Origin: DASYGT01 sp035999365
GTDB lineage: Bacteria > Actinomycetota > Actinomycetes > Mycobacteriales > Jatrophihabitantaceae
DNA length: 64,000 bases
Reading direction: 5' to 3'
NCBI GenBank assembly: GCA_035999365.1
Contig: DASYGT010000044.1
Span: 1 to 64,000, forward strand
In this document: positions 35,738 to 45,147 of the stretch, in pieces
How positions within the stretch are numbered: the first letter of the stretch is position 1
Layout: each line of letters starts with the position of its first letter
The notes under the pieces: generated by a model
What the model was told of the DNA's origin: nothing
Databases searched by the model: none
Seen by the model: only the letters and a program-made list of their open reading frames with translations
Translations under genes and position numbers: made by a program

Positions 35738-36685
35738 TCACACCACGCCGAACGGCAGTACGAGCCGGCACGGCACAGGCCGGGGGTGGGCCGGATCGAG
35801 CGCGTTCAGCACGTCCGCGGCGGCGACCGGATCGGCCACCAGCTCCAGGTGATCGGACAGGTCGAGCCCACACTGGTGCTGGACGACGATGTTCGTCATC
35901 CCGCTCTCGATGCCACTCGTATAGGGCACGACCAGCTCATCGTGCGCGGTGACGATGTTGGTGTACGTGATGCCCGCAACGGCCGGCGTACCACCGGATC
36001 GCAACTTCGCGACGAACTGCGAGCCCGCAAGCATCTGCGCGCCGGCCCCGAATGCGCGCTCGTCGACGTGGAATCCGTATGCAGCGCCGAGAGTCATCAG
36101 GGTGCCGGCCTCAAGCAGGTTCGTACCGTGCCACAGGGGCGCGAGCGACACGTACTTGTCGATCTTGTTCGCGCCACCGAGGAACTTCGCGTAGTAGTCC
36201 GGCATGAAGGTGCCCTGCGAGTGCCCGACGATGTCGACCCGTGCGGCTCCGGTCGCGGCCAGCACCTTGGTGACGAACGCCGCCATCTGCTGCGCGCTCG
36301 ATTCGATGGGTGCGAGCCCACCGACCTGGTTCAACGGCAGCCCCGCTCCCGGAAGCACGCCGTAGGTGAATGCGTAGACGCAGTACCCGTTGTTCGCGAG
36401 CAGCGGCGCGAAGGTCTGCCAGTTGTCGTTCTTGTTCCCGCCGGTGCCGTGCACGAGGACCACCGGTTCGGGATGCGCTGTCGAGGGGCGGCAGCCCCAG
36501 ATGTTCGCGCCCGGCGGGTCGGCGTCCACCCGCAAGCCGGCGAGCACGGCAGACGTGAGGAAGTCGTACGGCACGGGGTACGGCGCGGCCGCCCCTGCAG
36601 CACTGGAAGCGCCCGTCGCTGCGACGACCACACCGAGGATCGACGCGACCACCACACGGGATACCACGGACAGCAAGCGCGCCAT
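35738..36685 (-). CDS. Secreted triacylglycerol lipase/esterase (class 2 lipase type)
   Basis: 315 residues with a signal peptide (about 1-34, hydrophobic core then ASSAAGAAAP). Oxyanion-hole motif VLVHGTGGNK, nucleophile in VGHSQGTFMPDYYAK, followed by an Asp region (TAHDELVVPYTSG) and a late His (SDHLELV). Two Cys pairs (WGC ... NNGYC and QHQC ... VPC) suggest an extracytoplasmic fold. GAAGGAG is six bases before the ATG at 36685. It follows the nnr gene by 106 bp on the same strand and may be its own unit. Confidence 0.88.
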   Translation of the reverse strand: MARLLSVVSRVVVASILGVVVAATGASSAAGAAAPYPVPYDFLTSAVLAGLRVDADPPGANIWGCRPSTAHPEPVVLVHGTGGNKNDNWQTFAPLLANNGYCVYAFTYGVLPGAGLPLNQVGGLAPIESSAQQMAAFVTKVLAATGAARVDIVGHSQGTFMPDYYAKFLGGANKIDKYVSLAPLWHGTNLLEAGTLMTLGAAYGFHVDERAFGAGAQMLAGSQFVAKLRSGGTPAVAGITYTNIVTAHDELVVPYTSGIESGMTNIVVQHQCGLDLSDHLELVADPVAAADVLNALDPAHPRPVPCRLVLPFGVV

Positions 36686-36791
36686 GCAGTCTCCTTCAGC
36701 TCTGCAGCCGACGCTAGGCATAGGCGCCGTCATCGGCAACTCGGGCATAGTTGGGCGCGTGACGGCAGCAGCACCCGCCGATCTGAAGGCC

Positions 36792-38216
36792 TCAGCCGCC
36801 GCGGATCGACGCCATCGTCGCCCTGAGTTCATTGAGGATGTCGACCGCTGTGGGTGGTCCGCCGCTCGCCGCACGCTGTCCGGCCACGCCGTGGATGAAC
36901 GTCGCGACCGCCGCTGCGACACCGCATTCCAGGCCACCCGCGAGTAGTGAGCCGATCAGCCCGCTGAGGACGTCGCCGCTCCCCGCCGTTCCCAGCCACG
37001 GCGTGCCGGTGGCATTGACGAACGCACGGCCGCCCGGCTCGGCGATGATCGTCGCATTGCCCTTCAGTAGCACCGTGGCCCTCAGGTCGTCGGCCGCCCG
37101 GCGAACCGCATCCAGCCGGTCGCGGCCCGGGCCGTCGGCGATGCGCGCGAACTCGCGGTCGTGTGGGGTCAGCACTGTCGGCGCCGAACGCTCACGCACC
37201 AACTCCGGCCGGCGCCCGATCAATGTGATTGCGTCGGCATCGGCGATCACGGGTACGTCGGTGCTCAGCACGTCCGCCAGCAGCGCCGATGCGTCGTCGC
37301 CGGTACCCAGCCCCGGGCCGACGACCCATGCCTGCACCTGGACGTCGTGCGGCGCGCTGTCCGCGTGCACTACGACCTCGGGATAGCGGGTCCGCACGGC
37401 GTCCGGCGCGAGGCCCAGGTAGCGCACCATGCCGGCACCACCGACGAGGGCGGCGCCGGTGGCAAGGACACCGGCGCCGGAGTACTGGGCCGATCCCGCA
37501 GCAACTCCGGTGACCCCCCGCGTGTACTTGTCGTCGTCGCAATCGGGCTCAGGCAGCAGATCACGGATGTCCGCGGCCTCCAGGACGTGCACCGTCGGTG
37601 GCGGCAGCACGGCATCCAGCCCGATGGCGACCAGCCGCAACTGACCGCTGCACTCAGCGCCGGGTCCGACGACGAGCCCGGTCTTCAACGCACCGAAGCT
37701 CACCGTCACGTCCGCTCGCACCGACGCACCGCTCACCGCACCCGTGCTCGCATCCACCCCGGACGGAACGTCCACGGCCACCGTCAACACTCCCTCGGCC
37801 GCGGCGGCCAGGTCGACGGCAATGCCACGCAGGCCGGCGGTGCCCCCGATGCCGACGATTCCGTCGACGACCAGGTCGGCATCGCGCACCGCATCCACGT
37901 CCGGATCGACACACCGCCCGCCCGCCCGGCGCAGGGCGGCAACGCCCGCGGCGTGCGCGCGTTCGCGATCGAGCAACATCGCGGTGACGTTCGCTCCACG
38001 AGTGGCGAGTTCGGCCCCCGCGAACAGCGCATCGCCGCCGTTGTTGCCCGCGCCGACGAGCAGCACGACGCGCGCGCCGTACACCCGTCCGAGCAGTGCC
38101 GCGCAGTGCACTGCGAGACCCCGAGCAGCGCGCTGCATCAAGGCACCCTCGGCGACGGTTGCGAGCAGTGTGTCCTCGGCCGCTCGAATCTCGGCAGCGG
38201 AGTAGACCGCCTGCAT
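36792..38216 (-). CDS. nnr: Bifunctional NAD(P)H-hydrate epimerase and ADP-dependent dehydratase
   Basis: 474 residues. The N-terminal YjeF_N-type epimerase (about 1-215) has GAGNNGGDALFAG and VDVPSGVDASTG. The C-terminal ribokinase-fold dehydratase (about 225-474) has the TPHDREFAR and TAGSGDVLSG motifs that bind ADP. The enzyme repairs hydrated NADH and NADPH. Its ATG shares one base with the acpS stop (TGATG), so the two are co-translated. Confidence 0.95.
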   Translation of the reverse strand: MQAVYSAAEIRAAEDTLLATVAEGALMQRAARGLAVHCAALLGRVYGARVVLLVGAGNNGGDALFAGAELATRGANVTAMLLDRERAHAAGVAALRRAGGRCVDPDVDAVRDADLVVDGIVGIGGTAGLRGIAVDLAAAAEGVLTVAVDVPSGVDASTGAVSGASVRADVTVSFGALKTGLVVGPGAECSGQLRLVAIGLDAVLPPPTVHVLEAADIRDLLPEPDCDDDKYTRGVTGVAAGSAQYSGAGVLATGAALVGGAGMVRYLGLAPDAVRTRYPEVVVHADSAPHDVQVQAWVVGPGLGTGDDASALLADVLSTDVPVIADADAITLIGRRPELVRERSAPTVLTPHDREFARIADGPGRDRLDAVRRAADDLRATVLLKGNATIIAEPGGRAFVNATGTPWLGTAGSGDVLSGLIGSLLAGGLECGVAAAVATFIHGVAGQRAASGGPPTAVDILNELRATMASIRGG

Positions 38217-38590
38217 CAGCCGTCACCCTCCGCGATCACGACGGCAGAAGCCACTCCGCCATCGTGCGACATCGACACGTGCCAGTGCGTCACGCCACGA
38301 GCCGTCGCTCGCTCCGCGACGCTGCCCTGCACGGCGATCGACGGCCGCCCGGCGCCGTCGGTCCGTATCTCCGCATCGGTCCAGAGCATCCCGCCGCCGG
38401 CGCCCAGCGCCTTCGCGAGCGCCTCTTTGGCGGCAAAGCGGGCAGCGAGGGACTCGTCGCTTCGCTGCCGACCGGTGGCGCTCGTCAACTCGCCCGGTGT
38501 GAACAGGCGGCCTCGCAAGGACGGTGTGCGGGCCAGGGATTCGGCGAATCGCTCGACCGGGACCACGTCGATGCCCACTCCGATGATCAT
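38216..38590 (-). CDS. acpS: Holo-[acyl-carrier-protein] synthase
   Basis: 124-residue phosphopantetheinyl transferase that activates ACP. Mg ligands Asp8 in GVGIDVVPVERF and the Glu in RFAAKEALAKALG; final HVSMSHDGGVASAVV motif. The ATG at 38590 is 6 nt after CATGAT with no Shine-Dalgarno (leaderless pattern). Upstream of nnr. Confidence 0.95.
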   Translation of the reverse strand: MIIGVGIDVVPVERFAESLARTPSLRGRLFTPGELTSATGRQRSDESLAARFAAKEALAKALGAGGGMLWTDAEIRTDGAGRPSIAVQGSVAERATARGVTHWHVSMSHDGGVASAVVIAEGDG

Positions 38591-38596
38591 GCCGAG

Positions 38597-38602
38597 ATCA
38601 TG
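38597..38602 (-). promoter_or_regulatory. -10 box giving a leaderless acpS mRNA
   Basis: CATGAT on the minus strand, 6 nt before the acpS ATG. Confidence 0.35.
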
Positions 38603-38612
38603 CCCATCAGGG

Positions 38613-39626
38613 TCACGCAGTCGGTGAGGCCGTCGAGCCGGGCGGCGCATAGTCGGACAGGTGACCGGGAAACGCGGACACAGCGGGGTTGAGGAACGCG
38701 GCCGCGTTGTTCACAGCGGTCGCGACCTCGCCGAAGCCTGTTGCGATCAGTTTGACCTTGCCCTGGTATTCGACGATGTCGCCCGCTGCGTAGATGCCCG
38801 CGACGGTGGTGCGTCCCATCGTGTCGACGACGATCTGCCGCTTCCGGATCTCGATACCCCATTCGAGCAGTGGCCCGAGGTTCGCCGTGAACCCGAGCGC
38901 GGCGACGAGTTTGTCGCAGGCGAGGGTCTTGATCTCACCGGCGACGTCGATGTCGACCTCGCTCACACCCGGCTCCCCCCGCACCGCGGCAATTTGTGCA
39001 TCGGTGAGCATCGAGATCGAAGACGCCTTCAGCAGTTCGACCGAATGGGGGTGGGCTCGGAATTCCGCTCGCCGGTGCACGATCGTCACCGACTTGCCGA
39101 TCGGCTCGAGCATGAGAGCCCAGTCGAGCGCGGAATCGCCCCCGCCGACGACGATGATGTTCTGCCCTTCGTAGGACGCGGGGTCGGGTACGAAATGCAC
39201 CAGCCCGCGGCCCAGGTATTCACCGCCGGCAGGGAGGGGACGTGGTGTGAACGTCCCGATGCCACCGGTGATGACGATGGCGCGGCATTCGATGCGCAGG
39301 CCTGCGGAGGTCGTCACGGCAAAGCCGCTCTCGGGTCCGCGCTCCAGCCCGGCCGCTTGATGGCCGAGCAGGTAGTCCGGTGCGAACGGGGCGGCCTGAG
39401 CCAGGAGCTGCTCCACCAGATCACGACCACGGATCGCGGGAAACCCGGCGACGTCGAAGATCGCCTTCTCCGGGTACATCGCGGTGATCTGCCCGCCCGG
39501 CTCTTCGAGCGAGTCGAGGACAGCAGTCGACAGGGTGCGGACACCTGCGTAATAAGCACCGAACAGGCCGACCGGCCCGGCACCGACGATGAGCAGGTCG
39601 ACCGACTTCGTGGAGGCGTCCGTCAC
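38613..39626 (-). CDS. Ferredoxin/flavodoxin-NADP reductase, thioredoxin-reductase-like
   Basis: 337-residue FAD/NADP oxidoreductase of the YumC type. FAD site GAGPVGLFGAYYAG near residue 15, NADP site VVGGGDSALDWAL with HRRAEFR, and GIYAAGDIV at the C-terminal FAD site. The CxxC of true thioredoxin reductase is missing (the region reads VITGGIGTF), which separates it as a ferredoxin reductase. GTG start 7 nt after TAGGCT, probably leaderless. Confidence 0.9.
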   Translation of the reverse strand: MTDASTKSVDLLIVGAGPVGLFGAYYAGVRTLSTAVLDSLEEPGGQITAMYPEKAIFDVAGFPAIRGRDLVEQLLAQAAPFAPDYLLGHQAAGLERGPESGFAVTTSAGLRIECRAIVITGGIGTFTPRPLPAGGEYLGRGLVHFVPDPASYEGQNIIVVGGGDSALDWALMLEPIGKSVTIVHRRAEFRAHPHSVELLKASSISMLTDAQIAAVRGEPGVSEVDIDVAGEIKTLACDKLVAALGFTANLGPLLEWGIEIRKRQIVVDTMGRTTVAGIYAAGDIVEYQGKVKLIATGFGEVATAVNNAAAFLNPAVSAFPGHLSDYAPPGSTASPTA

Positions 39627-39633
39627 AGCGGCG

Positions 39634-39639
39634 AGCCTA
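39634..39639 (-). promoter_or_regulatory. -10 box giving a leaderless ferredoxin-NADP reductase mRNA
   Basis: TAGGCT on the minus strand, 7 nt before the GTG at 39626; perfect TAnnnT. Confidence 0.5.
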
Positions 39640-39652
39640 AGGCATGGCCCGT

Positions 39653-41494
39653 CTACTCGACGGTGACCGACTTCGCCAGGTTGCGCGGCTTGTCGACGTC
39701 GAACCCTCGTGCCTGGGCGATCTCGGCCGCCAGGATCTGCAGCGGCACCGTGGTGACGAACGGCGACAGCAAGGTCGGTACGGCCGGCACCAGGATGAGG
39801 TGGTCGGCGTGCGCGCTCGCCGCCTTGTCTCCGACCTCGGCGATCACGATGGTGCGCGCTCCTCGTGCCTTGACCTCGGCGACGTTGCTGAGCATCTTCT
39901 GGTGCAGTAGGGGACGTCCACTCGCCGACGGCATGATCACCACGACCGGCAGCCCCGGCTCGATCAGCGCGATGGGCCCGTGCTTGAGCTCACCCGCGGG
40001 GAATCCCTCGGCGTGCATGTAGGCGAGTTCTTTCAACTTGAGCGCGCCTTCGAGGGCGACGGGGTATCCGACGTGACGGCCGATGAACAGCACCGCCTTC
40101 GAATCGGCTATATCGCGGGCCAGACGGCGGACGTCCTCGGCGCCGAGCAGGGTTCGCGCGATGTAATCGGGGACCTGACACATCGCTTCGTACTCGCGAC
40201 CGATCTCGTCGCCGTACTTCGTGCCGCGGGCCTGTGCGAGCGCGAGCCCGACGAGTTCGACCGCGGCCACTTGCGCGAGGAACGTCTTCGTCGCCGCAAC
40301 GCCGATCTCGGGGCCGGCGTGCGTGTAGAGAACGGCATCTGACTCGCGCGGGATCTGGGCGCCGTTGGTGTTGCAGATGGCAAGCACCTTGGCCTTCTGA
40401 TCGCGGGCGTGCCGAACGGCTTCCAGCGTGTCCGCGGTCTCTCCAGACTGGCTGATCGCCACGACCAGCGTCTGGCGGTCGAGCACAGGATCGCGATAGC
40501 GGAACTCCGAGGCCATCTCGACCTCGACGGGAATGCGCGTCCAGTGCTCGATGGCCTGCTTGCCGATGAGCCCGGCGTGGTAAGCGGTTCCGCAGGCGAC
40601 CACGAAGACCTTGTCGACGTCACGCAGGTCTTGACGGTCGAGGCGCTGCTCGTCCAGCACGATCTGGCCGTCGACCAGGTGACCGAGCAGCGTGTCGCGC
40701 ACCGCGTCGGGCTGCTCCTGGATCTCCTTCAACATGAAGTAGTCGTAGCCGCCCTTTTCCGCGGCAGCGAGGTCCCAGTCGATGTGGAACGGGCGCCCCT
40801 GCTGAGGTGATCCGTCGAACCCCGTGATGACGTAACCGTCGCGACGGATCTCGACGACCTGGTCCTGGCCGAGCTCGACAGCCTCGTGGGTGTACTCGAT
40901 GAATGCCGCTACGTCGCTGCCGAGGAACATCTCGTCCTCGCCGACACCGACCACGAGCGGCGAGTTCCGCCGGGCCGCCACGACGACATCCGGATCGTCG
41001 GCGTCGAGCAGGACGAGCGTGAACGCCCCCTGCAGGCGTTTCGCAACCGAACGCACGGCATCGGCGAGCGTGCTGCCGGCTCGCACGTGGGCGGCGACGA
41101 GATGCGCGACGGTCTCGGTGTCGGTGTCGCTGCGCATTTCGACGCCGGCGTGCTCGAGCTCGTCGCGCAGCTCACCAAAGTTCTCGATGATGCCGTTGTG
41201 CACCACGGCGATGCGATTGTCCGAGTCCAGGTGCGGATGCGCGTTGCGGTCGTTCGGCGCTCCGTGTGTGGCCCACCGCGTGTGGCCCATACCGGTCGTG
41301 CCGGCGATCGAGCGTTCCGACAGCTCCTTGTCGAGGTTCTCGATGCGCCCGGCCTTCTTGGCCACCTGGAGTTCGTCGACCCCGATGATCGCGACGCCGG
41401 CGGAGTCGTACCCGCGGTACTCCAAGCGGCGCAGACCTTCGACGACGACGTCCAGCGCGGGGCGGTGTCCGACGTAGCCGACTATTCCGCACAT
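39653..41494 (-). CDS. glmS: Glutamine-fructose-6-phosphate aminotransferase (isomerising)
   Basis: First step to UDP-GlcNAc: fructose-6-phosphate plus Gln gives glucosamine-6-phosphate. 613 residues. Catalytic Cys2 (MCGIVGYVGHR) after Met removal, glutaminase domain to about 240, two SIS sugar-isomerase domains (SQSGETADT, then GRHVGYPVALEGALKLKELAY) and the C-terminal KSVTVE. The ATG is 7 nt after TACTCT without Shine-Dalgarno. No glmS ribozyme is seen upstream. glmM for the next step lies 1.9 kb away in the same direction. Confidence 0.98.
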   Translation of the reverse strand: MCGIVGYVGHRPALDVVVEGLRRLEYRGYDSAGVAIIGVDELQVAKKAGRIENLDKELSERSIAGTTGMGHTRWATHGAPNDRNAHPHLDSDNRIAVVHNGIIENFGELRDELEHAGVEMRSDTDTETVAHLVAAHVRAGSTLADAVRSVAKRLQGAFTLVLLDADDPDVVVAARRNSPLVVGVGEDEMFLGSDVAAFIEYTHEAVELGQDQVVEIRRDGYVITGFDGSPQQGRPFHIDWDLAAAEKGGYDYFMLKEIQEQPDAVRDTLLGHLVDGQIVLDEQRLDRQDLRDVDKVFVVACGTAYHAGLIGKQAIEHWTRIPVEVEMASEFRYRDPVLDRQTLVVAISQSGETADTLEAVRHARDQKAKVLAICNTNGAQIPRESDAVLYTHAGPEIGVAATKTFLAQVAAVELVGLALAQARGTKYGDEIGREYEAMCQVPDYIARTLLGAEDVRRLARDIADSKAVLFIGRHVGYPVALEGALKLKELAYMHAEGFPAGELKHGPIALIEPGLPVVVIMPSASGRPLLHQKMLSNVAEVKARGARTIVIAEVGDKAASAHADHLILVPAVPTLLSPFVTTVPLQILAAEIAQARGFDVDKPRNLAKSVTVE

Positions 41495-41501
41495 GGCTAC
41501 G

Positions 41502-41507
41502 AGAGTA
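41502..41507 (-). promoter_or_regulatory. -10 box giving a leaderless glmS mRNA
   Basis: TACTCT on the minus strand, 7 nt before the glmS ATG; perfect TAnnnT. Confidence 0.5.
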
Positions 41508-41516
41508 CGGGAGTAG

Positions 41517-41539
41517 AGCGGCTGCGAATGCAGTCCGCT
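41517..41539 (-). terminator. Hairpin at the end of the Pro/Thr-rich membrane protein gene
   Basis: AGCGG-CTGC (41517-41525) pairs with GCAG-T-CCGCT (41530-41539), 9 bp with one bulged base and a GAAT loop. It overlaps the stop of the upstream gene and precedes the glmS promoter. Confidence 0.5.
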
Positions 41540-42212
41540 ACGGGGTCGGCGCGCCCGGTGACCCGGTGGGAGTCGGAGTGCCGCCGGGGGTCGATGTCGC
41601 CGTGGGGGTCGGCGTCACCGTGACCGGCGGCGCTGTCTGGGTGACCGTGGGCGTCGTGGTGACCACAGACGGGACGACGATGCGAGTGACGGTGACCGGT
41701 GCAACGGCAGGGCTCTGAGCGGTCCGCGGCGCCTGCTCCGACGAGCCGAACACCGTCGTGCCGGATGCCGAGGTCCCATGCAGCAGATCACTGAGCGGAC
41801 GACCGGACACGACCTCGACGGTGGTGAGCAGGGTGAGCAGCGCGGCGAACACACCGGCCGCCGCAAGCCCGGCGCGGCGCCACGCCGCACGGGTCGGAGG
41901 CGTGGTGGGAGGTAGCTGGTGCGGGCCGGGCTGATCGGCAACGCCGACGGCAACCGGCGTCGGCGTCACACGTGCCGGCATGGGCGTGATCCGGCGGACC
42001 GCGGGCACTGTCAGGACCCGCTCGCGCGTCTGGTGGATCGAGTGGCTGTACACCGCGTTGCCGACGACCGTCACGACGCTCGCCACCGCGGCGCCGATGA
42101 TCGTGCCGTTCACCCCGAGGAAGGATCCGGCGACGGTCGCTGTCACCGCCGCGAGCACGCTGGCGGCGATCTGCGTGGCGGAGAGCTGGAGTCCAGATTT
42201 TCTCGGTCCCAT
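41538..42212 (-). CDS. Membrane protein with Pro/Thr-rich extracellular tail
   Basis: 224 residues. A cytoplasmic start with KSGLQLSATQIAASVLAAVTATVAGSFLGV is followed by a glycine-zipper-like hydrophobic stretch (about 12-50), a basic loop, one clear helix (about 115-135) and a tail from 165 on made of Thr, Pro, Val and Ser, likely extracytoplasmic and possibly glycosylated. No domain recognised. GGAAG lies just before the ATG. Divergent from the metallo-beta-lactamase-fold gene, separated by 136 bp. Confidence 0.75.
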   Translation of the reverse strand: MGPRKSGLQLSATQIAASVLAAVTATVAGSFLGVNGTIIGAAVASVVTVVGNAVYSHSIHQTRERVLTVPAVRRITPMPARVTPTPVAVGVADQPGPHQLPPTTPPTRAAWRRAGLAAAGVFAALLTLLTTVEVVSGRPLSDLLHGTSASGTTVFGSSEQAPRTAQSPAVAPVTVTRIVVPSVVTTTPTVTQTAPPVTVTPTPTATSTPGGTPTPTGSPGAPTP

Positions 42213-42314
42213 AACGCTTCCAGTGTCCCGGTTCGCGTCCGTTCACCGCCCGGCTGCTCACGTCGCTCTAATAACCGGTTACAGAACGCCCGGACGAATG
42301 CGTCACACCCGCGG

Positions 42315-42342
42315 TTGTCGGAGCAGCCCGGCCGCATACGGT
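42315..42342 (+). promoter_or_regulatory. Promoter giving a leaderless MBL-fold mRNA
   Basis: TTGTCG (42315-42320), 16-bp spacer, TACGGT (42337-42342), then 6 nt to the GTG at 42349. Both hexamers match well and no Shine-Dalgarno precedes the start. Confidence 0.6.
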
Positions 42343-42348
42343 GCACCA

Positions 42349-43383
42349 GTGGATCGACACGCGTGGGAACTTCCGGGCGCATTCGAGCAGGCGCCCGGCG
42401 TGTGGCGGATCCCGCTCCCGCTGCCGGGCGATCACCTCAAGGCAGTGAACGTGTACGCGGTCGCCGATGGCGACCGGCTCGTCATGATCGACGGCGGCTG
42501 GGCACTCGACGAGGCGCGCGCGCTGCTCGATTCCGCACTGGGCGAGATCGGGCACCGCGTAGCCGACATCAGCGAGTTCCTCGTCACACACATTCATCGC
42601 GACCACTTCACGCAGGCCATCGCGCTGCGCCGCGAATTCGGTTCGACGGTGTCCCTCGGTGAGGGCGAGCAGCTAGCGCTCGAGGCCATGCGCACCGTCG
42701 ACGAGCACCCTGACATCGCGACGCTCTACCAGGCCGGCGCACTCGACCTGTCGAGGCTCCTCGGCGAGTGGAAGGGCGAGCGCGACCTCACCAACTGGGA
42801 GGACCCCGATCGGTGGCTCACCGACGGGCTGGACATCCCGCTCCACACACGGACGCTGCGCGTCATCGCGACACCGGGACACACCCGCGGCCACGTCGTA
42901 TTTCACGATTCGCAGGCGAACGCGCTCTTCTCCGGCGACCACGTGCTTCCCCACATCACGCCCTCGATCGGCATCGAACTCGTGCGCCCGCCCTCACCCC
43001 TGCGCGACTACATCGCCTCCTTGCGGCTGATGCAGTCGCTGCCCGACGCCACCCTGCTCCCAGCCCACGGACCCGCCGGAAGTTCGACCCATGCTCGCGT
43101 TGCGGAACTTCTCGCACATCACGAGAAACGTCTCGACGAGACGGCCGACGCCATCGACCGCGGCGCGACGAGTGGCTTCGAGGCGGCCACCGCCATGACA
43201 TGGACGCGGCACCATCGTCAGCTCGGCGAGCTGGACATGTTCAACCAGATCATGGCGGTGCACGAAACGATGGCGCACCTGGAGGTCCTGGTCGAACGTG
43301 GCGTCCTGATGCGCGACATCGTCGACGGCATCGTCCGTTTCAAGCGGGCTGAGGACACGAGCGTGACCAGCGACCGCCCATAG
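42349..43383 (+). CDS. Metallo-beta-lactamase-fold hydrolase
   Basis: 344 residues. The metal motif HxHxDH is HIHRDH (His81, His83, Asp85, His86), then TPGHTRGHVVF (His near 185) and FSGDHVLPH (Asp near 203). The C-terminal 100 residues form a helical winged-helix-like domain. Such enzymes hydrolyse thioesters, lactones or act on glyoxalase-type substrates; the substrate cannot be told. The GTG at 42349 fits a leaderless start. Ends 5 bp from the convergent glmM. Confidence 0.88.
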   Translation: MDRHAWELPGAFEQAPGVWRIPLPLPGDHLKAVNVYAVADGDRLVMIDGGWALDEARALLDSALGEIGHRVADISEFLVTHIHRDHFTQAIALRREFGSTVSLGEGEQLALEAMRTVDEHPDIATLYQAGALDLSRLLGEWKGERDLTNWEDPDRWLTDGLDIPLHTRTLRVIATPGHTRGHVVFHDSQANALFSGDHVLPHITPSIGIELVRPPSPLRDYIASLRLMQSLPDATLLPAHGPAGSSTHARVAELLAHHEKRLDETADAIDRGATSGFEAATAMTWTRHHRQLGELDMFNQIMAVHETMAHLEVLVERGVLMRDIVDGIVRFKRAEDTSVTSDRP

Positions 43384-43388
43384 GCCGG

Positions 43389-44723
43389 TCAGGCGTTGGC
43401 TACGACCTCGGCTACACGCTGCGCGATCCCGTCGGCGGCCTGCTGAGTCGCGGCTTCCACCATCACGCGGACGAGTTCCTCGGTTCCGGACGGGCGGAGC
43501 AGGATCCGGCCGTCGTCGCCCAACTCCCGCTGTGCAGCGTCCACCGCCATCGCCACCTTCTCCGAGCCGGCGACCGCCTGCTTGTCGCTCACCCGGACGT
43601 TCACCAGCGCCTGCGGCAAGCGATGCACCACGCCGGCCAGCGCGGCCAGCGGCGCCCTCGCCTCCGCCATGCATGCCATCACCTGCAGCGCGGTGAGCAG
43701 ACCGTCACCGGTCGTGGCCGAGTCGGTGAATACGACGTGACCACTCTGCTCACCGCCGAGGTTGAGCCCCCGCGACCGCAACGCCTCGAGGACGTAACGG
43801 TCACCGACGGCTGTGGTGACGACCTCGATGCCGGCGTCGCGCATGGCGTGCAGGAAGCCAAGATTGCTCATCACGGTAGCCACGACGGTGTCTGCGGCGA
43901 GGCGCCCGGCAGTGCGCATCGCGATTGCGCACATAGCGAGGATCTGATCGCCGTCGACGATGTCACCGTCGGCGTCCACGGCCAGGCACCGGTCGGCGTC
44001 GCCGTCGTGGGCGATGCCCAGGTCCGCCGCTTCGGCGAGAACCGCCTTGCGCAACACGTCGAGGTGCGTCGAGCCCACGCCGTCATTGATGTTGAGGCCG
44101 TCTGGCTCGTCGGCGATGGCTGTCACCCGCGCACCGGCTCGCCGATACAGCTCCGGGGCGAGCTGCGCCGCTGCGCCGTGCGCGCAGTCGACGACGACGT
44201 GCAGGCCGTCGAGCCGCACCGGAACCGCGTGCAGCAGATGGTCGAGATAACGCCCCACTGCGTCCTCGGATGAGCGCACCCGCCCCACGGCGGCACCTAC
44301 CGGCCGCCTCGGCGAGGGGTCGTCGACCTCGGCCTCGATCTCAGCCTCGATCCCGTCGTCGAGCTTGTGGCCGCCCGCGGCGAAGAGCTTCACACCGTTG
44401 TCCGGCATCGGATTGTGTGACGCGGAAAGCATCACGCCGAGGTCGGCGCCATAGCTCGCGGTGAGGAATGCGACGGCAGGAGTCGGAACGACACCGACCC
44501 GGAGGACGTCCGCTCCCGCGGAGGCGAGCCCAGCGACGACCGCAGCCTCGAGCATCTCGCCACTGGCTCGCGGGTCACGGCCGACGACCGCAACGGGTCG
44601 GTGTGAGGCGTCGTGCGCGACGAGAACCCGTGCCGCCGCACTGGCGACGGCCAGGGCGAGCTCGGGAGTCAGGTCGGCGTTGGCCAATCCACGAATGCCG
44701 TCGGTACCGAAGTAACGGCCCAT
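43389..44723 (-). CDS. glmM: Phosphoglucosamine mutase
   Basis: Interconverts glucosamine-6-phosphate and glucosamine-1-phosphate for UDP-GlcNAc. 444 residues, normal length. Active-site phosphoserine Ser102 in LSASHNP, Mg loop DGDADRC, sugar loop GEQSGHV and phosphate loop RPSGTEELVRVM near the C-terminus. Lies 13 bp after rpsI on the same strand, the usual actinobacterial order rplM-rpsI-glmM. Confidence 0.98.
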   Translation of the reverse strand: MGRYFGTDGIRGLANADLTPELALAVASAAARVLVAHDASHRPVAVVGRDPRASGEMLEAAVVAGLASAGADVLRVGVVPTPAVAFLTASYGADLGVMLSASHNPMPDNGVKLFAAGGHKLDDGIEAEIEAEVDDPSPRRPVGAAVGRVRSSEDAVGRYLDHLLHAVPVRLDGLHVVVDCAHGAAAQLAPELYRRAGARVTAIADEPDGLNINDGVGSTHLDVLRKAVLAEAADLGIAHDGDADRCLAVDADGDIVDGDQILAMCAIAMRTAGRLAADTVVATVMSNLGFLHAMRDAGIEVVTTAVGDRYVLEALRSRGLNLGGEQSGHVVFTDSATTGDGLLTALQVMACMAEARAPLAALAGVVHRLPQALVNVRVSDKQAVAGSEKVAMAVDAAQRELGDDGRILLRPSGTEELVRVMVEAATQQAADGIAQRVAEVVANA

Positions 44724-44736
44724 CCCCGAGGGCTGC

Positions 44737-45147
44737 TTAACGCTTCGAGTACTGCGGAGCCTTGCGGGCCTTCTTCAGGCCGTACTTCTTACGTTCCTTG
44801 ACACGCGGGTCGCGGGTGAGGAAGCCGGCCTTCTTCAGGGCCGGACGGTCGTCGGGCTCCATCCCGATCAACGCACGCGCGATAGCAAGCCGCAGGGCAC
44901 CGGCCTGACCGGTGATACCGCCACCGACGAGCGAGGCGATGACGTCGTACTGACCGTCCTTCTCGAGTGTGACGAACGGCTCGCGGATCAGCTGCTGGTG
45001 CACCTTGTTCGGGAAGTAGTTCTCCATGGTGCGGCCGTTGAGCGTGAAGTTGCCGGTGCCAGGGATGACGCGGACGCGGACGACTGCTTCCTTCCGCCGG
45101 CCGACGACGATGGACTTCGGTGCTGGGTTCTGGGCGGGGCTGGTCAC
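44737..45147 (-). CDS. rpsI: 30S ribosomal protein S9
   Basis: 136 residues. Conserved GRRKEAVVRVRVIPGTG, the GGGITGQAGALRLAIARAL core and the basic tail ending KAPQYSKR, whose last residues reach the P-site tRNA. Start overlaps the rplM stop by 4 nt, so L13 and S9 are translated as a pair. Confidence 0.98.
   Translation of the reverse strand: MTSPAQNPAPKSIVVGRRKEAVVRVRVIPGTGNFTLNGRTMENYFPNKVHQQLIREPFVTLEKDGQYDVIASLVGGGITGQAGALRLAIARALIGMEPDDRPALKKAGFLTRDPRVKERKKYGLKKARKAPQYSKR

Noticed and set aside
41495..41537. glmS ribozyme or riboswitch
   Set aside because: Only 43 bp separate glmS from the upstream gene, and the start looks leaderless; no room for the ribozyme.
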